Positions 11,701-21,191 of a stretch of 64,000 bases of DNA are shown here, one piece after another; position 1 is the stretch's first letter; every line of letters begins with the position of its first letter. The DNA lies in NCBI GenBank assembly GCA_026874595.1, contig CM049321.1, positions 4,519,479-4,583,478 on the forward strand. Direction: 5' to 3'. The position numbers and the translations under genes were made by a program. The DNA comes from Sipunculus nudus (taxonomy: Eukaryota > Annelida > Sipuncula > Golfingiida > Sipunculidae). The notes under the pieces are model-generated. The model did no database searches. It was not told where the DNA came from and saw only the letters and a program-made list of their open reading frames with translations.

Positions 11701-14700
11701 TGGCTTCAAGACAGGTAACCATAAATACTGAACACCCAAGAAAAATTTGACAAGTGTGCATGAGAAGTGTTACTAGAGCATCACTGAGGTGTCACGTACA
11801 GTAAAACCATCACCTCAGTATAGTGACCACCTCAAAATAACTACCACATGTTCACGTCCCTAATTCTTGTTGCTCTTTGTATAAGAAGACCTCGCTTAGA
11901 TGACCACCTTCAAAAATATGACTACTTTATCAGGGTCCAGTAACTTTGTTGAAGGTTGTAATTTGGAGGCTTTACTGTATTATTTCTTATAAATGTTACA
12001 GAATGCAGCAGCTAGAAGAAAGGAAGTGACAGAAATGCTGAAGACTGACCCGTTCCTTGATGTCATTGGTGCACCACGCTTTGGAGAATGTTTCCTCTAA
12101 ATTGGCTGCAATGTTAATGTTAGGTATGATCTGAAAATACACAAGATAAACACATCTAAAAAAGACTGATATATTGATAAATTTAATGGGTGATATTGTC
12201 AAATTAAGTATTCTAGGTACACACCACACAGGGATGGATTGGAAGTAATCCTGAATTAATGGTGTGTTGTTCAGGTATATCAATTTTTCCTTTACTTGGG
12301 AACTGCACAAGGATTATCATATGTATTCTCCTTCAAATGTTATCTTTTAATTTTTGCTTCACATTTTACATGTCATTTCTATTTTCATTGCATCTTCTAA
12401 GCAAACCATTTTTACCAGTACATAAAAATAAATGCATCAATGTGTGTGTGTGTGTGTGCATACTTGGGTGTCTATCAATATATACATCTGTGTTAACAGC
12501 AGCCTGAACTGCACATTATATAAGATATAACTTGTAATAATATGCCATTTATTGGAGTGATATTGTCCCAAACATATATATAAGAAAGATCAACAAAACT
12601 ATATACCAAATACCACAAAGAGTGACAGAGCTATTTCATGCGCAGCTTAATTTTATACTAACCTCTCCCTTCTCATCAGTGATACCACCGCTAGCGTTGA
12701 GCGACATGACCTTGAGAGGTTGAAGGTTGACTGAAAGGCCTGATGTGACCTGCCAGAGGTCCAGTTTCAGCAGCTGACCGGACTTGGATTCCCCGATGCT
12801 CGTTATTATAGGGATGTGGCCCGAACTCATTGCCCATTTGATGGGTTCCGTGTTGATTTTCTTCAGGTGACCCTTAAAGCTACAGATAGCAGTCAGCTGA
12901 TCAGATTGTAGTGATAACAAGATAATTATTATCTAATAACATAAGAAAATTTTGCTTATAAATTAAACAATGGATCTAACTATTTATTTTTATCACTTAT
13001 TTTATTACTTATTCATTATAATTTTTCAGGTTTTTAAGATTACTTTTTAACATTTGTTAATATTCACTACTTTTATTCAGTTTATGAAACTTAACTACAA
13101 GTGTGCACATATAATAGGGTGTTACACCAAAACATGTTGCAATACATGATATTATAATTCTAAACTTGAAAAAAAAATTAACATTGCTTCTTTGAGTGGC
13201 CATCAAACACACACACACATACACAAGGAGCCAAAAATGTTATAGTTGCCTTACCAGCAGCGAGGCTCTGCTTGGAGAATGTGACTTCCACTGAACAACG
13301 GGCGAGCGGCGGCTCCGTGGGACTCCAGGATACTCACCAGCATCATGCTTTCATTGGCTATCTGAACACGCGAGCTCTGCAGCAAAAGTATCATATATAA
13401 TAACACAAAAAGTACAACGTTTTCTATTTAGCATTTATATATGCTTCAAATGTCATTCTGTCCACAAAATCAATACAGGTGGTTATTATTTTTTTTTCCA
13501 ATCAAGCAAAATTATTAGAAAGCAAATTTGTTGATAAATTAAATTAAGTAAAAGTAATATCCACTGAAAATGATACAAACATCAAAGAATCAAACATGAT
13601 CCACTCTGAATGTTTGCTGTTGAAAAATCTTAATCTGACACGACACAACTTATTTTTGTTTTACTACTAACCTGCAGATGTTCACGAGTGATTGCCACCG
13701 CGTTGGGCACCTGGTGGCCATGTACGACAACACAGTTCATATTGTTGCGGTGGAGAAACGCCAAAGCGGAGCCGAACTGATCAAGGAGGTCGGGCTTCTT
13801 AAACACATCCTGGTCAAGCTGTATGATGGCAAATGGTCGGTATGGCTCCGTAGAATGACGGAAATGTTTCAGCCAATAACGGGCCTCTCTGGGGTTGGTG
13901 CCGATCTGTACGAAGAGAAAGGTAACAAAGCTGTCATCAAAGTAGTCTTTTATTTATGAAATGCTAGCATAAGGCTAGCTTTTGTCATTCAATGGAGAAA
14001 GCTGTATGTGTGTGAGATGTAGCAGACCTGACAAAGGTAAATGACCCAAAAAAAAAATAGAAAGTGATTTGGTAAAAAAGATTATCCTTCTTTGAAATAA
14101 AGAGTGAAAAAAGAGTAAAATTAGTGGCAACCCATTTTTTTTTTTATCAAAATCTGAATGAAGATGTGCTTCACATACTTAGTATTTGTATATATAATAC
14201 TTCAAAAGTCAGTATCATACATCACACATCCCCCAGCATGAAGACAACACAATTTGCCACACGTTGTGACACATGCTAGACACTGCACACAAAAAATTGC
14301 CAAGTGTCCCTTTCTTTTTCTAGCCTGACTGTTATAATGGGGGAGAAATAGTATATATCAAATTTTTTCACTGAAAAAAAAAGAGTGAAAAAAAAGTGCT
14401 GCTAAAAATAAAGAGTGATGAAAGAGTAATTGGTGTTATTTTCAGTAAATTTTCCGGAAAAAAAAGACTTTTAAAAATAGTGACTTGGCAGGCCTGTGCA
14501 TATATCTGATAGAGAATCATGACACATAATCATATTTTCATATACAAGGAAACCTTGCCAACAGGAGAAGTTGTCAGCTGAGCTAAAAATACAAGCATGG
14601 GACACAGAAGTAATTTATAATTTCAATTTTTAAAGGAAGTTATACAAACCTCTTCCAGAAATCTGCGCAGGTCGTGAGTGAAGCTGGTGTTTCCGAAAGC

Positions 14701-15526
14701 ATAAGGAGACTGGATGTTCTGTAGGGCACCAAACGCGGCGGCGGGGAAGCGAGTCCGGGTCACGTGACGGCGGGGTATCAACTGCCAGGGTGAGGGTGCG
14801 CTCTGATATGTAGTTGATAATCTGTGGATATTCAAAGTACAGTTTAACTCTAATGATCTTGTATGGTACATACTAATACAACAGCTAACGCCATCTACAG
14901 TTAACATGGCAACCTCATAAAGGACAGCTTAAAAATAGTACCAAACATCTACAACAGATGTCGCCACAAAAATATATATGTACGTCTCACCTCCCTATGG
15001 TTTCCCTGTCCCAAATTTGAGAAAAATTATGTTATGTGAAATCATATATTTCCACAGAGTTTACCGTAAAAATCAAGTCCAAAGGAACAAATTCCTTCAT
15101 TTTCAAACCTTCTGAGCAATTGGATGAAATGTTTCGATGTATCAAATTGGAGAAAAAAATATGCAATACTTCAAAATTTATGGTGCTCACAAAAATCCTG
15201 CATTCCTAAAGATTGGCCTTAAAGATGATGACAACAGATCTAAAGCTATATGACCAAACGCTCCTCCCATGGGAGGGGAGACATAATTACTGGACAAAGA
15301 CAAACAAACAAACAGCAAGATGCAATACACACCTAATGAAATCCCAGCTGATCCCCCCCTTACTGAGGGGGGTCATTAACCGAGTCCACACTGTGTTGTT
15401 GGTGGTGGCATGCATGTAGCGGACATGTTTCCTCGGTGCTATCGTGTCCGTCACCTGGTCCTTGCAGATCGCCGAGACGTGCTTGCTGACCGGCCGACTG
15501 ACCATTTTAAACTGGGGGAGGTTCAT
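5069..15526 (-). CDS. NAGS: N-acetylglutamate synthase, mitochondrial (13 coding exons)
   Basis: Transfers acetyl from acetyl-CoA to glutamate in the mitochondrial matrix; the product activates carbamoyl-phosphate synthetase in the urea cycle. CDS on minus: 15526-15333, 14821-14650, 13905-13672, 13376-13255, 12879-12663, 12130-12050, 11368-11269, 10307-10214, 9530-9453, 8956-8777, 6545-6492, 5720-5641, 5100-5069. Every junction is GT/AG and phases agree; total 1638 nt, 545 residues plus stop (human about 534). Residues 1-100 are a basic, poorly conserved presequence, about 110-370 the amino-acid-kinase-like domain, about 375-545 the GNAT domain. Visible motifs: [44 protein letters not shown]. 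By alignment from memory, residues equivalent to human K444, R474, R476, N479 and catalytic Y485 are all present. No frameshift or internal stop. The N-terminus is the least certain part. Confidence 0.95.
5180..5500 (-). mobile_element. hAT-like MITE family, truncated inverted copy
   Basis: Reversed, it matches the interior and right half of the copies at 30600 and 44588: ATTGATTCGAT-rich end, then GTGGTCCACC, then TCAAATTTGA with TCTGTGAGC. It lies in NAGS intron 12, between exons 13 and 12. The left end of the element is missing. Confidence 0.6.
5641..5720 (-). CDS. NAGS: NAGS exon 12
   Basis: Acceptor CCTACAG|GTATGG, donor GTAG|GTAAGT, end phase 1. [20 protein letters not shown] and PSSFGSV align with [20 protein letters not shown] and PDSF near the human C-terminus. 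Confidence 0.92.
6090..6131. repeat. G13 / C14 homopolymer inverted pair
   Basis: A run of 13 G (6090-6102) and, 15 bases later, 14 C (6118-6131), with C10/A11 further on near 6197. The pair could form a hairpin and the G run alone could form a quadruplex. In NAGS intron 11. Confidence 0.8.
6492..6545 (-). CDS. NAGS: NAGS exon 11
   Basis: Acceptor TTTTCACAG|GTAC, donor CTG|GTAAGA, 54 nt. [17 protein letters not shown] follows exon 10 in phase and matches YFKHSDGSFSNKQWIFF. It carries the Tyr aligned with human catalytic Y485. It lies 2.2 kb from exon 10 because of the array and a MITE in the intron. Confidence 0.94.
6829..7311. mobile_element. Short inverted-repeat element (MITE) in NAGS intron 10, copy A
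   Basis: About 480 bp, related along its length to 14023-14500. Shared blocks include TGTGACACATGCT and CTTTGAAATAAA. The right end GGCAGGTCTG and left end CCTGTTAAAG resemble the inverted ends of the other copy. It sits inside the CT microsatellite: the same 24-base CT-rich string occurs on both sides (about 6802-6825 and 7312-7335). Confidence 0.7.
7361..8776 (-). repeat. Intronic array: ten partial copies of NAGS exon 10
   Basis: Ten 85-bp copies of the 3' end of NAGS exon 10 lie at 7361-7445, 7498-7582, 7633-7717, 7774-7858, 7903-7987, 8032-8116, 8175-8259, 8312-8396, 8463-8547 and 8626-8710. Each keeps the GTATGT donor, is the same length as the true exon end and differs from it by only a few bases. 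Copies are separated by (CT)n then (CA)n tracts of variable length, giving a period of about 130-165 bp. On the sense strand each copy is preceded by TG then GA repeats, with no polypyrimidine tract, so none looks usable as an exon. The break point in the exon is a purine-rich run (GGGGGAAGGGAT), a plausible seed for the GA tract. Confidence 0.95.
8777..8956 (-). CDS. NAGS: NAGS exon 10 (acetyl-CoA and glutamate binding)
   Basis: Acceptor TTACACAG|TTAC, donor CCATG|GTATGT. Encodes residues 431-490 with [20 protein letters not shown] and [11 protein letters not shown], the GNAT pyrophosphate-loop motif, then [13 protein letters not shown]. The two Arg and the Asn in that block align with human R474, R476 and N479 (recalled as glutamate-binding); the catalytic Tyr comes from the next exon. 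Bases 8777-8861, the 3' 85 bp of this exon, are the source or surviving original of the ten partial copies in intron 10. Only this copy has the 5' part of the exon and a pyrimidine-rich acceptor, so it is the functional one. Confidence 0.96.
9453..9530 (-). CDS. NAGS: NAGS exon 9
   Basis: Acceptor TTTTTAG|ATC, donor GTG|GTAAGT, end phase 2. [20 protein letters not shown] continues the acetyltransferase domain and aligns with SFGKKLRDDYLASL. Confidence 0.93.
10214..10307 (-). CDS. NAGS: NAGS exon 8 (start of acetyltransferase domain)
   Basis: Acceptor TTTACAG|GCTCTG, donor CAA|GTAAGT, end phase 2. The split glycine restores [17 protein letters not shown], matching GSGTLFKN at the hinge between domains, then [15 protein letters not shown], the first GNAT helix. 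Confidence 0.93.
11269..11368 (-). CDS. NAGS: NAGS exon 7
   Basis: Acceptor CTTTCAG|ATC, donor ATG|GTAACA, end phase 1. [20 protein letters not shown] and the following [14 protein letters not shown] align with LIVDVLSRLPHHSSAVIT and STLLTELFSNKG, the end of the kinase-like domain. Confidence 0.93.
11799..11977. mobile_element. TA-flanked MITE in NAGS intron 6
   Basis: Starts CAGTAAAACCATCACC and ends in the complement of CAGTAAAGCCTCC, with TA directly on both sides (11797-11798, 11978-11979). This fits a Tc1/mariner-type non-autonomous element of 179 bp. It lies in the intron between exons 6 and 7 and does not touch the splice sites. Confidence 0.75.
12050..12130 (-). CDS. NAGS: NAGS exon 6
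   Basis: Acceptor TTTTCAG|ATC, donor CGG|GTCAGT, 27 whole codons (residues 314-340). [19 protein letters not shown] aligns with the vertebrate VLSNVNLPADLDLV block, followed by NDIKER at the position of STKERQ. Confidence 0.9.
12441..12458. repeat. (TG)n microsatellite
   Basis: Nine TG units in the NAGS intron between exons 5 and 6. Confidence 0.85.
12663..12879 (-). CDS. NAGS: NAGS exon 5 (kinase-like core)
   Basis: Acceptor CTGTAG|CTTTAAG, donor GAG|GTTAGT. Encodes residues 241-313 with [18 protein letters not shown], a linker ending [11 protein letters not shown], and [21 protein letters not shown]. These are the most recognisable blocks of the kinase-like domain and fixed the gene identity. 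Confidence 0.95.
13255..13376 (-). CDS. NAGS: NAGS exon 4
   Basis: Acceptor GCTGCAG|AGC, donor CTG|GTAAGG, end phase 2. Encodes residues 201-240: a helix, then [22 protein letters not shown], aligning with the vertebrate [21 protein letters not shown] segment. Confidence 0.92.
13672..13905 (-). CDS. NAGS: NAGS exon 3 (kinase-like domain)
   Basis: Acceptor GTACAG|ATCGGC, donor CAG|GTTAGT. Encodes residues 123-200. [12 protein letters not shown] and [12 protein letters not shown] match the family's EARHWLTQF and PFAVIEVD blocks, followed by [16 protein letters not shown], the first strand-loop of the amino-acid-kinase fold. Whole codons at both ends. Confidence 0.93.
14023..14500. mobile_element. 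Short inverted-repeat element (MITE) in NAGS intron 2, copy B
   Basis: Begins CAGACCTGACAAA and ends with the complement of CAGGCCTGCCAAG, so it has short terminal inverted repeats. The interior is A-rich and matches 6829-7311 at perhaps 70-75 percent by eye. No coding capacity. CAG ends suggest a hAT-type origin, but I see no clear 8-bp target duplication. Confidence 0.7.
14650..14821 (-). CDS. NAGS: NAGS exon 2
   Basis: Acceptor CCACAG|ATTATC, donor GAG|GTTTGT. Encodes residues 65-122, ending in [11 protein letters not shown], which aligns with the helix that opens the conserved part of vertebrate NAGS (QRDIQAFLNQ-like). The earlier part is a variable Arg/Pro-rich linker ([16 protein letters not shown]) that may include the presequence cleavage region. 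Confidence 0.9.
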
Positions 15527-15543
15527 TTTTGGTGTTGTGGCTT
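15333..15543 (-). CDS. NAGS: NAGS exon 1 (first coding exon, presequence)
   Basis: The ATG is at 15526-15524 with A at -3. Just upstream, TTTCAG gives an acceptor, so the exon begins at 15543 with 17 nt before the ATG and at least one more exon must lie upstream. The 17 nt contain no in-frame stop, so a longer N-terminus is possible. It encodes 64 residues rich in Lys, Arg, Ser and Thr with few acids, as expected for a mitochondrial presequence. Donor AG|GTGTGT; phase 2. Confidence 0.8.
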
Positions 15544-17273
15544 CTGAAACGATAAAAGTGCTCTAGATTTTTATATAAAATATTAAACAATTTTGCTTGA
15601 CAGAGAATATAATTTTGAAGGTTTCTCAGCTTTTTCCCAGTATAATCTTTTGCACCAAAATATGTACAATCTGAAAAATTTTACAGATGACTGATTTTTG
15701 CAAATAATTTAGTGATGCTAGCTCTGGCTTTTCTTAGCATGGTTTGGGATAACATACAGATGACGGACAACAAGGGACAGATGAAGCCACACCCTTGCAT
15801 AAGCTCAAAAAGATTAACAATAACTACAACGTTACAACTGGGGTTTATTTTTTTGGAATAAAGGCTTCTGAAATTATAAAAATCTCCATGATTACTAAAA
15901 TGTTTTATACAGACCTTACTGTCACGAATGCGAGCAGTTATCAATATATCAACTGAGTCCCATAAATATTGGCCCCAAATATGTACAGAATAAAATATAT
16001 CCAACCACAGATCATGGCACTGCAGAAAAATTATTGAGCCCCCAATGTGCAGTGTTTGCATGATTCTGCAACTTATGTCTTGTTTACAAGCATTTAAGTA
16101 TTAAGAATCTTAAAACATCTTAAAAATGTTAATATGCAACTTCCAGCGTATTCGAGGACCAATTCTACTACCTGTACATGCAAGCCCTGCTGAGGTGTAC
16201 AGGAGTCTGGGCCAGAAATACCTGGCAACACAGTTTTGAATACTGGTACTAGCTAGGTCAGCAGTTGCAAAACATACCCTCTGAGAGCTGCGTTACCTAC
16301 TCTACACCAACCTACTGACTGAGCAAGCTCATATAACCAGGACCACATATATATGCAAACACTATTGTTACACTGACTGGTGTAGGTTTGATATCAGCGA
16401 TTCCATTCAGACATTGTCATGTTAATAAATAAATTTAGCCCAATAACAGTTAACACCTCCATGGGCCAAAAGAAGGATCATCTATGTATACTTGAAAGTG
16501 CTCCTGTGATAATATGCCTATTAGTACTCTACATAAAGATTCTAAAGGGACAGAGGATCTGCCTGAGTCTGATTCTCTTGAGGACTGCCAGGGAACTGAA
16601 GTTCAAGGCGTGCTACTTTCGTACTGAATGGACATGAGCCAATGAGAGTTTAAAGAAAGATGAGCCATACACCGTAATTCTATATGACTGAGCTTTCCTT
16701 TATGAATGTCAAGGGTATCTCAAAGGTTGCTGACATCAGAACAGGGCCAGAAGAAACCTAGGTATGTCCCAGTCATTTTTAACCGATGTTGGGTACTTCA
16801 ACATCTTTACTGTACATGGCCTTGTCAGGAATTATTTATAAAGCTGAGTACACAGGTTAGTTCTGCATTTATTAACATACACACTTAACCTGACATGCAG
16901 TGTTCTTATACTTTAAGTATCAATTGTACTTCTCACAACTGCCAGACAACTTAAAAGGTGTCTTCCTAGATATTACGCTATGACTGAAGACAATGACTGA
17001 AAAATATCAATGGACAAATATCAAGACATACACATGGTCAGAGTTTCAAATATTTTCTCATAATCAAGAAATAGATTTTTTTATACAATCGTCACTGGAA
17101 ACTGCATCATATGCTCCTATCTTTACCTGTTTAGATATTGTAATTATTTATATGTATTTTATACCTGTTACCTGCATTCAGGAGTATATACTGGAAATTA
17201 ATTACAGAGGTTAATTCTAGTTAGATATTGATAACTCTATATGGTTCAAGAGTTCAGGTATTTCGTGTATATT

Positions 17274-17275
<2 letters not shown>

Positions 17276-17328
<53 letters not shown>
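17276..17328. repeat. (TA)n microsatellite
   Basis: About 26 uninterrupted TA units. Confidence 0.95.
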
Positions 17329-17330
<2 letters not shown>

Positions 17331-18060
17331 AATCCCTTCCAAACAAATAACATAAATATAAAGGTTATCATTCAGGCAAAATTTTATATTACCTTTTTTA
17401 TATCAATATGTATAGGTTATTAGCTATGTATAATTTTATATTCCTGTGTTTTGATATATACTAATATATGTTACTGGCTCTGTAAAATTTTAAATGTTTA
17501 AATGTGCACATATTTTGGCAAATTTAAATATGTGAATCAAGGTTCACTAGTTATGTATCTGTTATGTTTATAATATCCCTTTCTTAGTATATATTTTCAA
17601 CAATTAACTGATATCATCAAATCAGCTATTGTTTATTTTTTGTATAACCTGAACAAAGTCACCAGTATTCATAATCTAAAACCTTAAAATACCCTTATCT
17701 TGATCCAACACCTATATGTATGTGACATTGGTTAGCCCTGGACTAAACTAATTTCTGCTGAGGTACACACTGTGCGTGGCACAGAATCAGTGCACCTTGT
17801 GTGGTACCCATGTTCCTAGCTCAGTGAATGTGAACCTACCACCCTGTCTGACATAACATGTTACCTCTGTTGAGCCAGGTATGTTAACTGAATCTACAGG
17901 TAGATCATATACTCGTACTGATTGGCATACATTACCTGCTAGAGCATTATGTGTGTGTCTTCTTTCTTTAGTTTCTGTAAACTAAATCCTGTACCACTTA
18001 ATATAACCCTTTGTACTCTGCAATTATATAATGGTACATGTAATTTTCCTAAAACCATAG

Positions 18061-18160
18061 CTTTATTAACAGGCTTCTATGGTCTAGGTGTTATTCATAG
18101 CCTTAATGACAGGCTTCTATGGTCTAGGTGTCATTCAAAGCCTTATTGACAGGTTTCTAT
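18061..18160 (+). repeat. 40-bp tandem repeat, about 2.5 units
   Basis: AGGCTTCTATGGTCTAGGTG recurs at 18071 and 18111, and a shortened copy begins at 18151; spacing is exactly 40 bp. Confidence 0.85.
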
Positions 18161-20065
18161 ACCTTATGTAGTACTAGTATTGAAGCATGAGGTGGCCTTT
18201 ATCTTAATCACTGCTCCCCTCCTGCCATAATAAGTAAGTAAAAAGGCACTTAAGCTGATTTCTTTTACTGTTTCTCTTAAAACTTAATTTTTAAATATCC
18301 TGTAATGCTGCAAAAGCCATATTAACAGTAGGTGGTTGTTTGAACAAAGATTGCAAGGGGGGTATCTCTCAAACAAGGGCCCACTGTATATATATATAAT
18401 CTTTTATGATAAAAAGGGTGTAACACTGTAGTCAGTTTTTTTATACCCTAAAGCTTCTTTTGAACTTCAATGTATAGATTTAAGTAACTTTAACTAGTAT
18501 GTCCTTTCACATTTCAGTCCATATTCTCAGCTTGTAAACCAGTGTGGTCTCATGTAAACTTACCTATGATATACACCTGGAGGGCATGTGATCTGTATTG
18601 AAGCTTATGCTACTTATTAGTAGAGAGAGGCCAGGACAGAGCAGCCTCACTGTTCAAACTGTTCTTGTTGTTAGCCCACTGTTGTCCTGAAACTCTACCA
18701 GAGACAACAGTGGCCTGAAGAGAGAGCAAAAACGTACCCAGCTGACTGGGAGAACCATGTGTCTGTACTTACAAGGACAAGGTTACTGGGCTCTATACCT
18801 GATCTATACAAAGTTATATCAGGGATTGATATTAACCATTGCCCTAATGCTGGAGGCGCCTGAATTAATCTTTTGGGCTGGTAAAAACCAATAGCTGGCT
18901 GCCTGACAGGCAAGCAGAAGGTCCAGTCAATCACTGATATAAAAGAAAAGTTGTTCATGCCCATGACCAGTGTCAATTTTGTCAATTTGATGTGAAAAAT
19001 TTACTCTTTTGCATATGATATATTAACAGTTTTACTCAAATTTTCAGCATTACTGATATTGATTTCCGTCTCAATAATTTCCAGAGCACCAAATTCATTC
19101 ACTGGAAAGTAATTTTTCAGTATGAACTCTGCAGATAAATCTTTCTTAATTTAATAACTACTAGCACCCCTTTGGTTGAATACACTACAAATGTTTGGGA
19201 ACAGGCTATGATCAAAGTAAACAAATGTTGTGGAATTCATACTCTAAAGAAAAAAGTTCTAACAGGTAATGGACACATTTGGGCAGGTGACTTTTATCAA
19301 CTTGCTGCCTGACTTGGCAGGTAAGAAAAAAGATCAATGTCTAACCCTGGGTATGTCATGTCTTGTTCAATGTGTACTCAACTGCTGTAAAAATACTACA
19401 AACATGTACTGATTTTTTCTCCCTGTTACTTGGCTCTGACTGAGACTCTTGTTTACTTTGAGTCGTGAAATACAATTATGATTATCTGCTCAATTTGATC
19501 CATACATCACAAGTGACCTTGCCATGAAACTAGGACATTCATATCTGGTCATGTTCAAGGACTCACATGTTTAACCCCAATTTCACCCGAGTTCATCAAT
19601 GTCAGCGACACCCCATCCTCCTGTACACTGTCCCCAGCAAAATCCAATATTAAAACAAAAATTTAAGAAAACTGGTGATATCCTGGAAATATTTAGGAAT
19701 AATAGAAGCAGATAACTTTAATCTCATTATAATAAATATTTAAATCTTTAGATAACGATATACATAGGTGTTAGTTTGATCCCATTTCCCTGATAATAAT
19801 TTTTCACCAAAGTGAACTTACTGTTATTGACAGTACGCAGAAAATATCAAATATTTTGATCTTGCTAAAGTCATACTCGTGTCAATCATCAAGCGCTGGG
19901 TCCCTACAAACTCAGACCAAGTAAATCCCACTTGTGTAAACCCAGATGAAAATCATGGTATGTGGGGGTTACTGGAAGTCTTCATGCTGCACAAGGAACA
20001 TCATCGTCTGATATGACCTAAACAGCCTCATACAAGATATCCAAGGAAAATTCTCCATATATGAC

Positions 20066-20445
20066 CAGGGATGTAACAATGCATCGAAAATATGATACAC
20101 TGAATTGCAACCTCTCCATTAAATTGTACTAAATTCTTAACCTCCGAATCAATTCCTTTTGATTATATTTTTTTTTGCAAGTACCACCATCAAATTGGAC
20201 TGAGCACAAAGAGCACACTGTGATGTCCAGGCTCTTTATCAAATATGTGCCCTAGATCTGGTTCATTGCTTGCCAGTAGACCACTCCAGTCACAGAGAAA
20301 CAAAACAGTAGCGTATTACAGAGGGAGAGCCACATTAATAAATTGTTCCCTTACATAATTGCAAAAATTATGTAGGACCCACACTGGTGTAATATTTGCT
20401 TTTAGTTAAAAGAATGTCTGAAATTTATTACTAAAGTTATAATTC
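20066..20445 (+). mobile_element. hAT-like MITE family, right-truncated copy
   Basis: Starts AGGGATGTAACAATGCATCG, then follows the 30600 and 44588 copies block by block: CAACCTCTCCATTAAATT, AACCTCCGAATCAATTCC, a pyrimidine/T run, GCAAGTACCACC, GTAGACCACTC, and GTCTGAAATTTA. The right end is lost. Confidence 0.65.
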
Positions 20446-21191
20446 TAAAGCCCTCATAGTTCGCTAGCCTATTAATGACATTATTGACACTCTGCTTTTT
20501 GAGGGTATCAAGTTAAACTGCACTGTCCTACCCCCATCCTGAACATGCTGGTAGTCATACTTTTACAACAGTCACTGATCAATAACCGCCTGCAGTAATC
20601 AAGGACCTGAGTTTAGAAAAAAAAATGAAAAGACTGACACACAAAAATCAATGAAGAACTCACCCTTGGTGTAGGACGATACAGCAAACAAAATGTGCCA
20701 CGGTACACAGTGATCATGTATAATTTAAAAGGATAGTATTTAAAGCTCATTAATATTATATATAACCACACCAGACATGTTCTAATTTGATTCATTAACA
20801 TGTTACAGCAGGTATGCTTAATTAATGCATACATAACTTACCTTCTGGTTAATCTAATTAAGAATTTCCCTCCCTCTGTTCAGGAAAAGGTAATTAAGGT
20901 AAGCAAAGGTGACAAAGCACACCTGTTGAATCTTGTCATTGCCAGCAAGGAGTCAAGTACATGTAACAGGAAAACAAACTTTCTGACTTATTGCTGGCAG
21001 CCTTTTCCACAAATATTGTAAACTGTTTTTCTACAGGCTGTGAATAAAATTTTAAGAAAAGAAATAAACAAGAAGACAGAGCAGTAATTAAGAACAAGGA
21101 GTAAACACACGAACCAGCGAGAAAGGCAGTCAGTTTGTATTAAGTTATAATTTAAACTTCTATCAAATGCCAATGAGTAGTAAAATTTCAA

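Larger units (their letters stand above)
15544..20065. other. No supported gene; upstream of NAGS coding exon 1
   Basis: AT-rich. 15836-15925 resembles the 5' edge of NAGS exon 1 and its acceptor (15510-15600), which may be an old local duplication. I found no convincing promoter here, although the exon 1 acceptor implies an upstream exon somewhere. Confidence 0.45.

Noticed and set aside
15681-16061. 126-codon minus-strand open frame upstream of NAGS exon 1
   Set aside because: No recognisable domain, no splice link to exon 1 in a sensible frame, AT-rich composition like the surrounding intron or flank.
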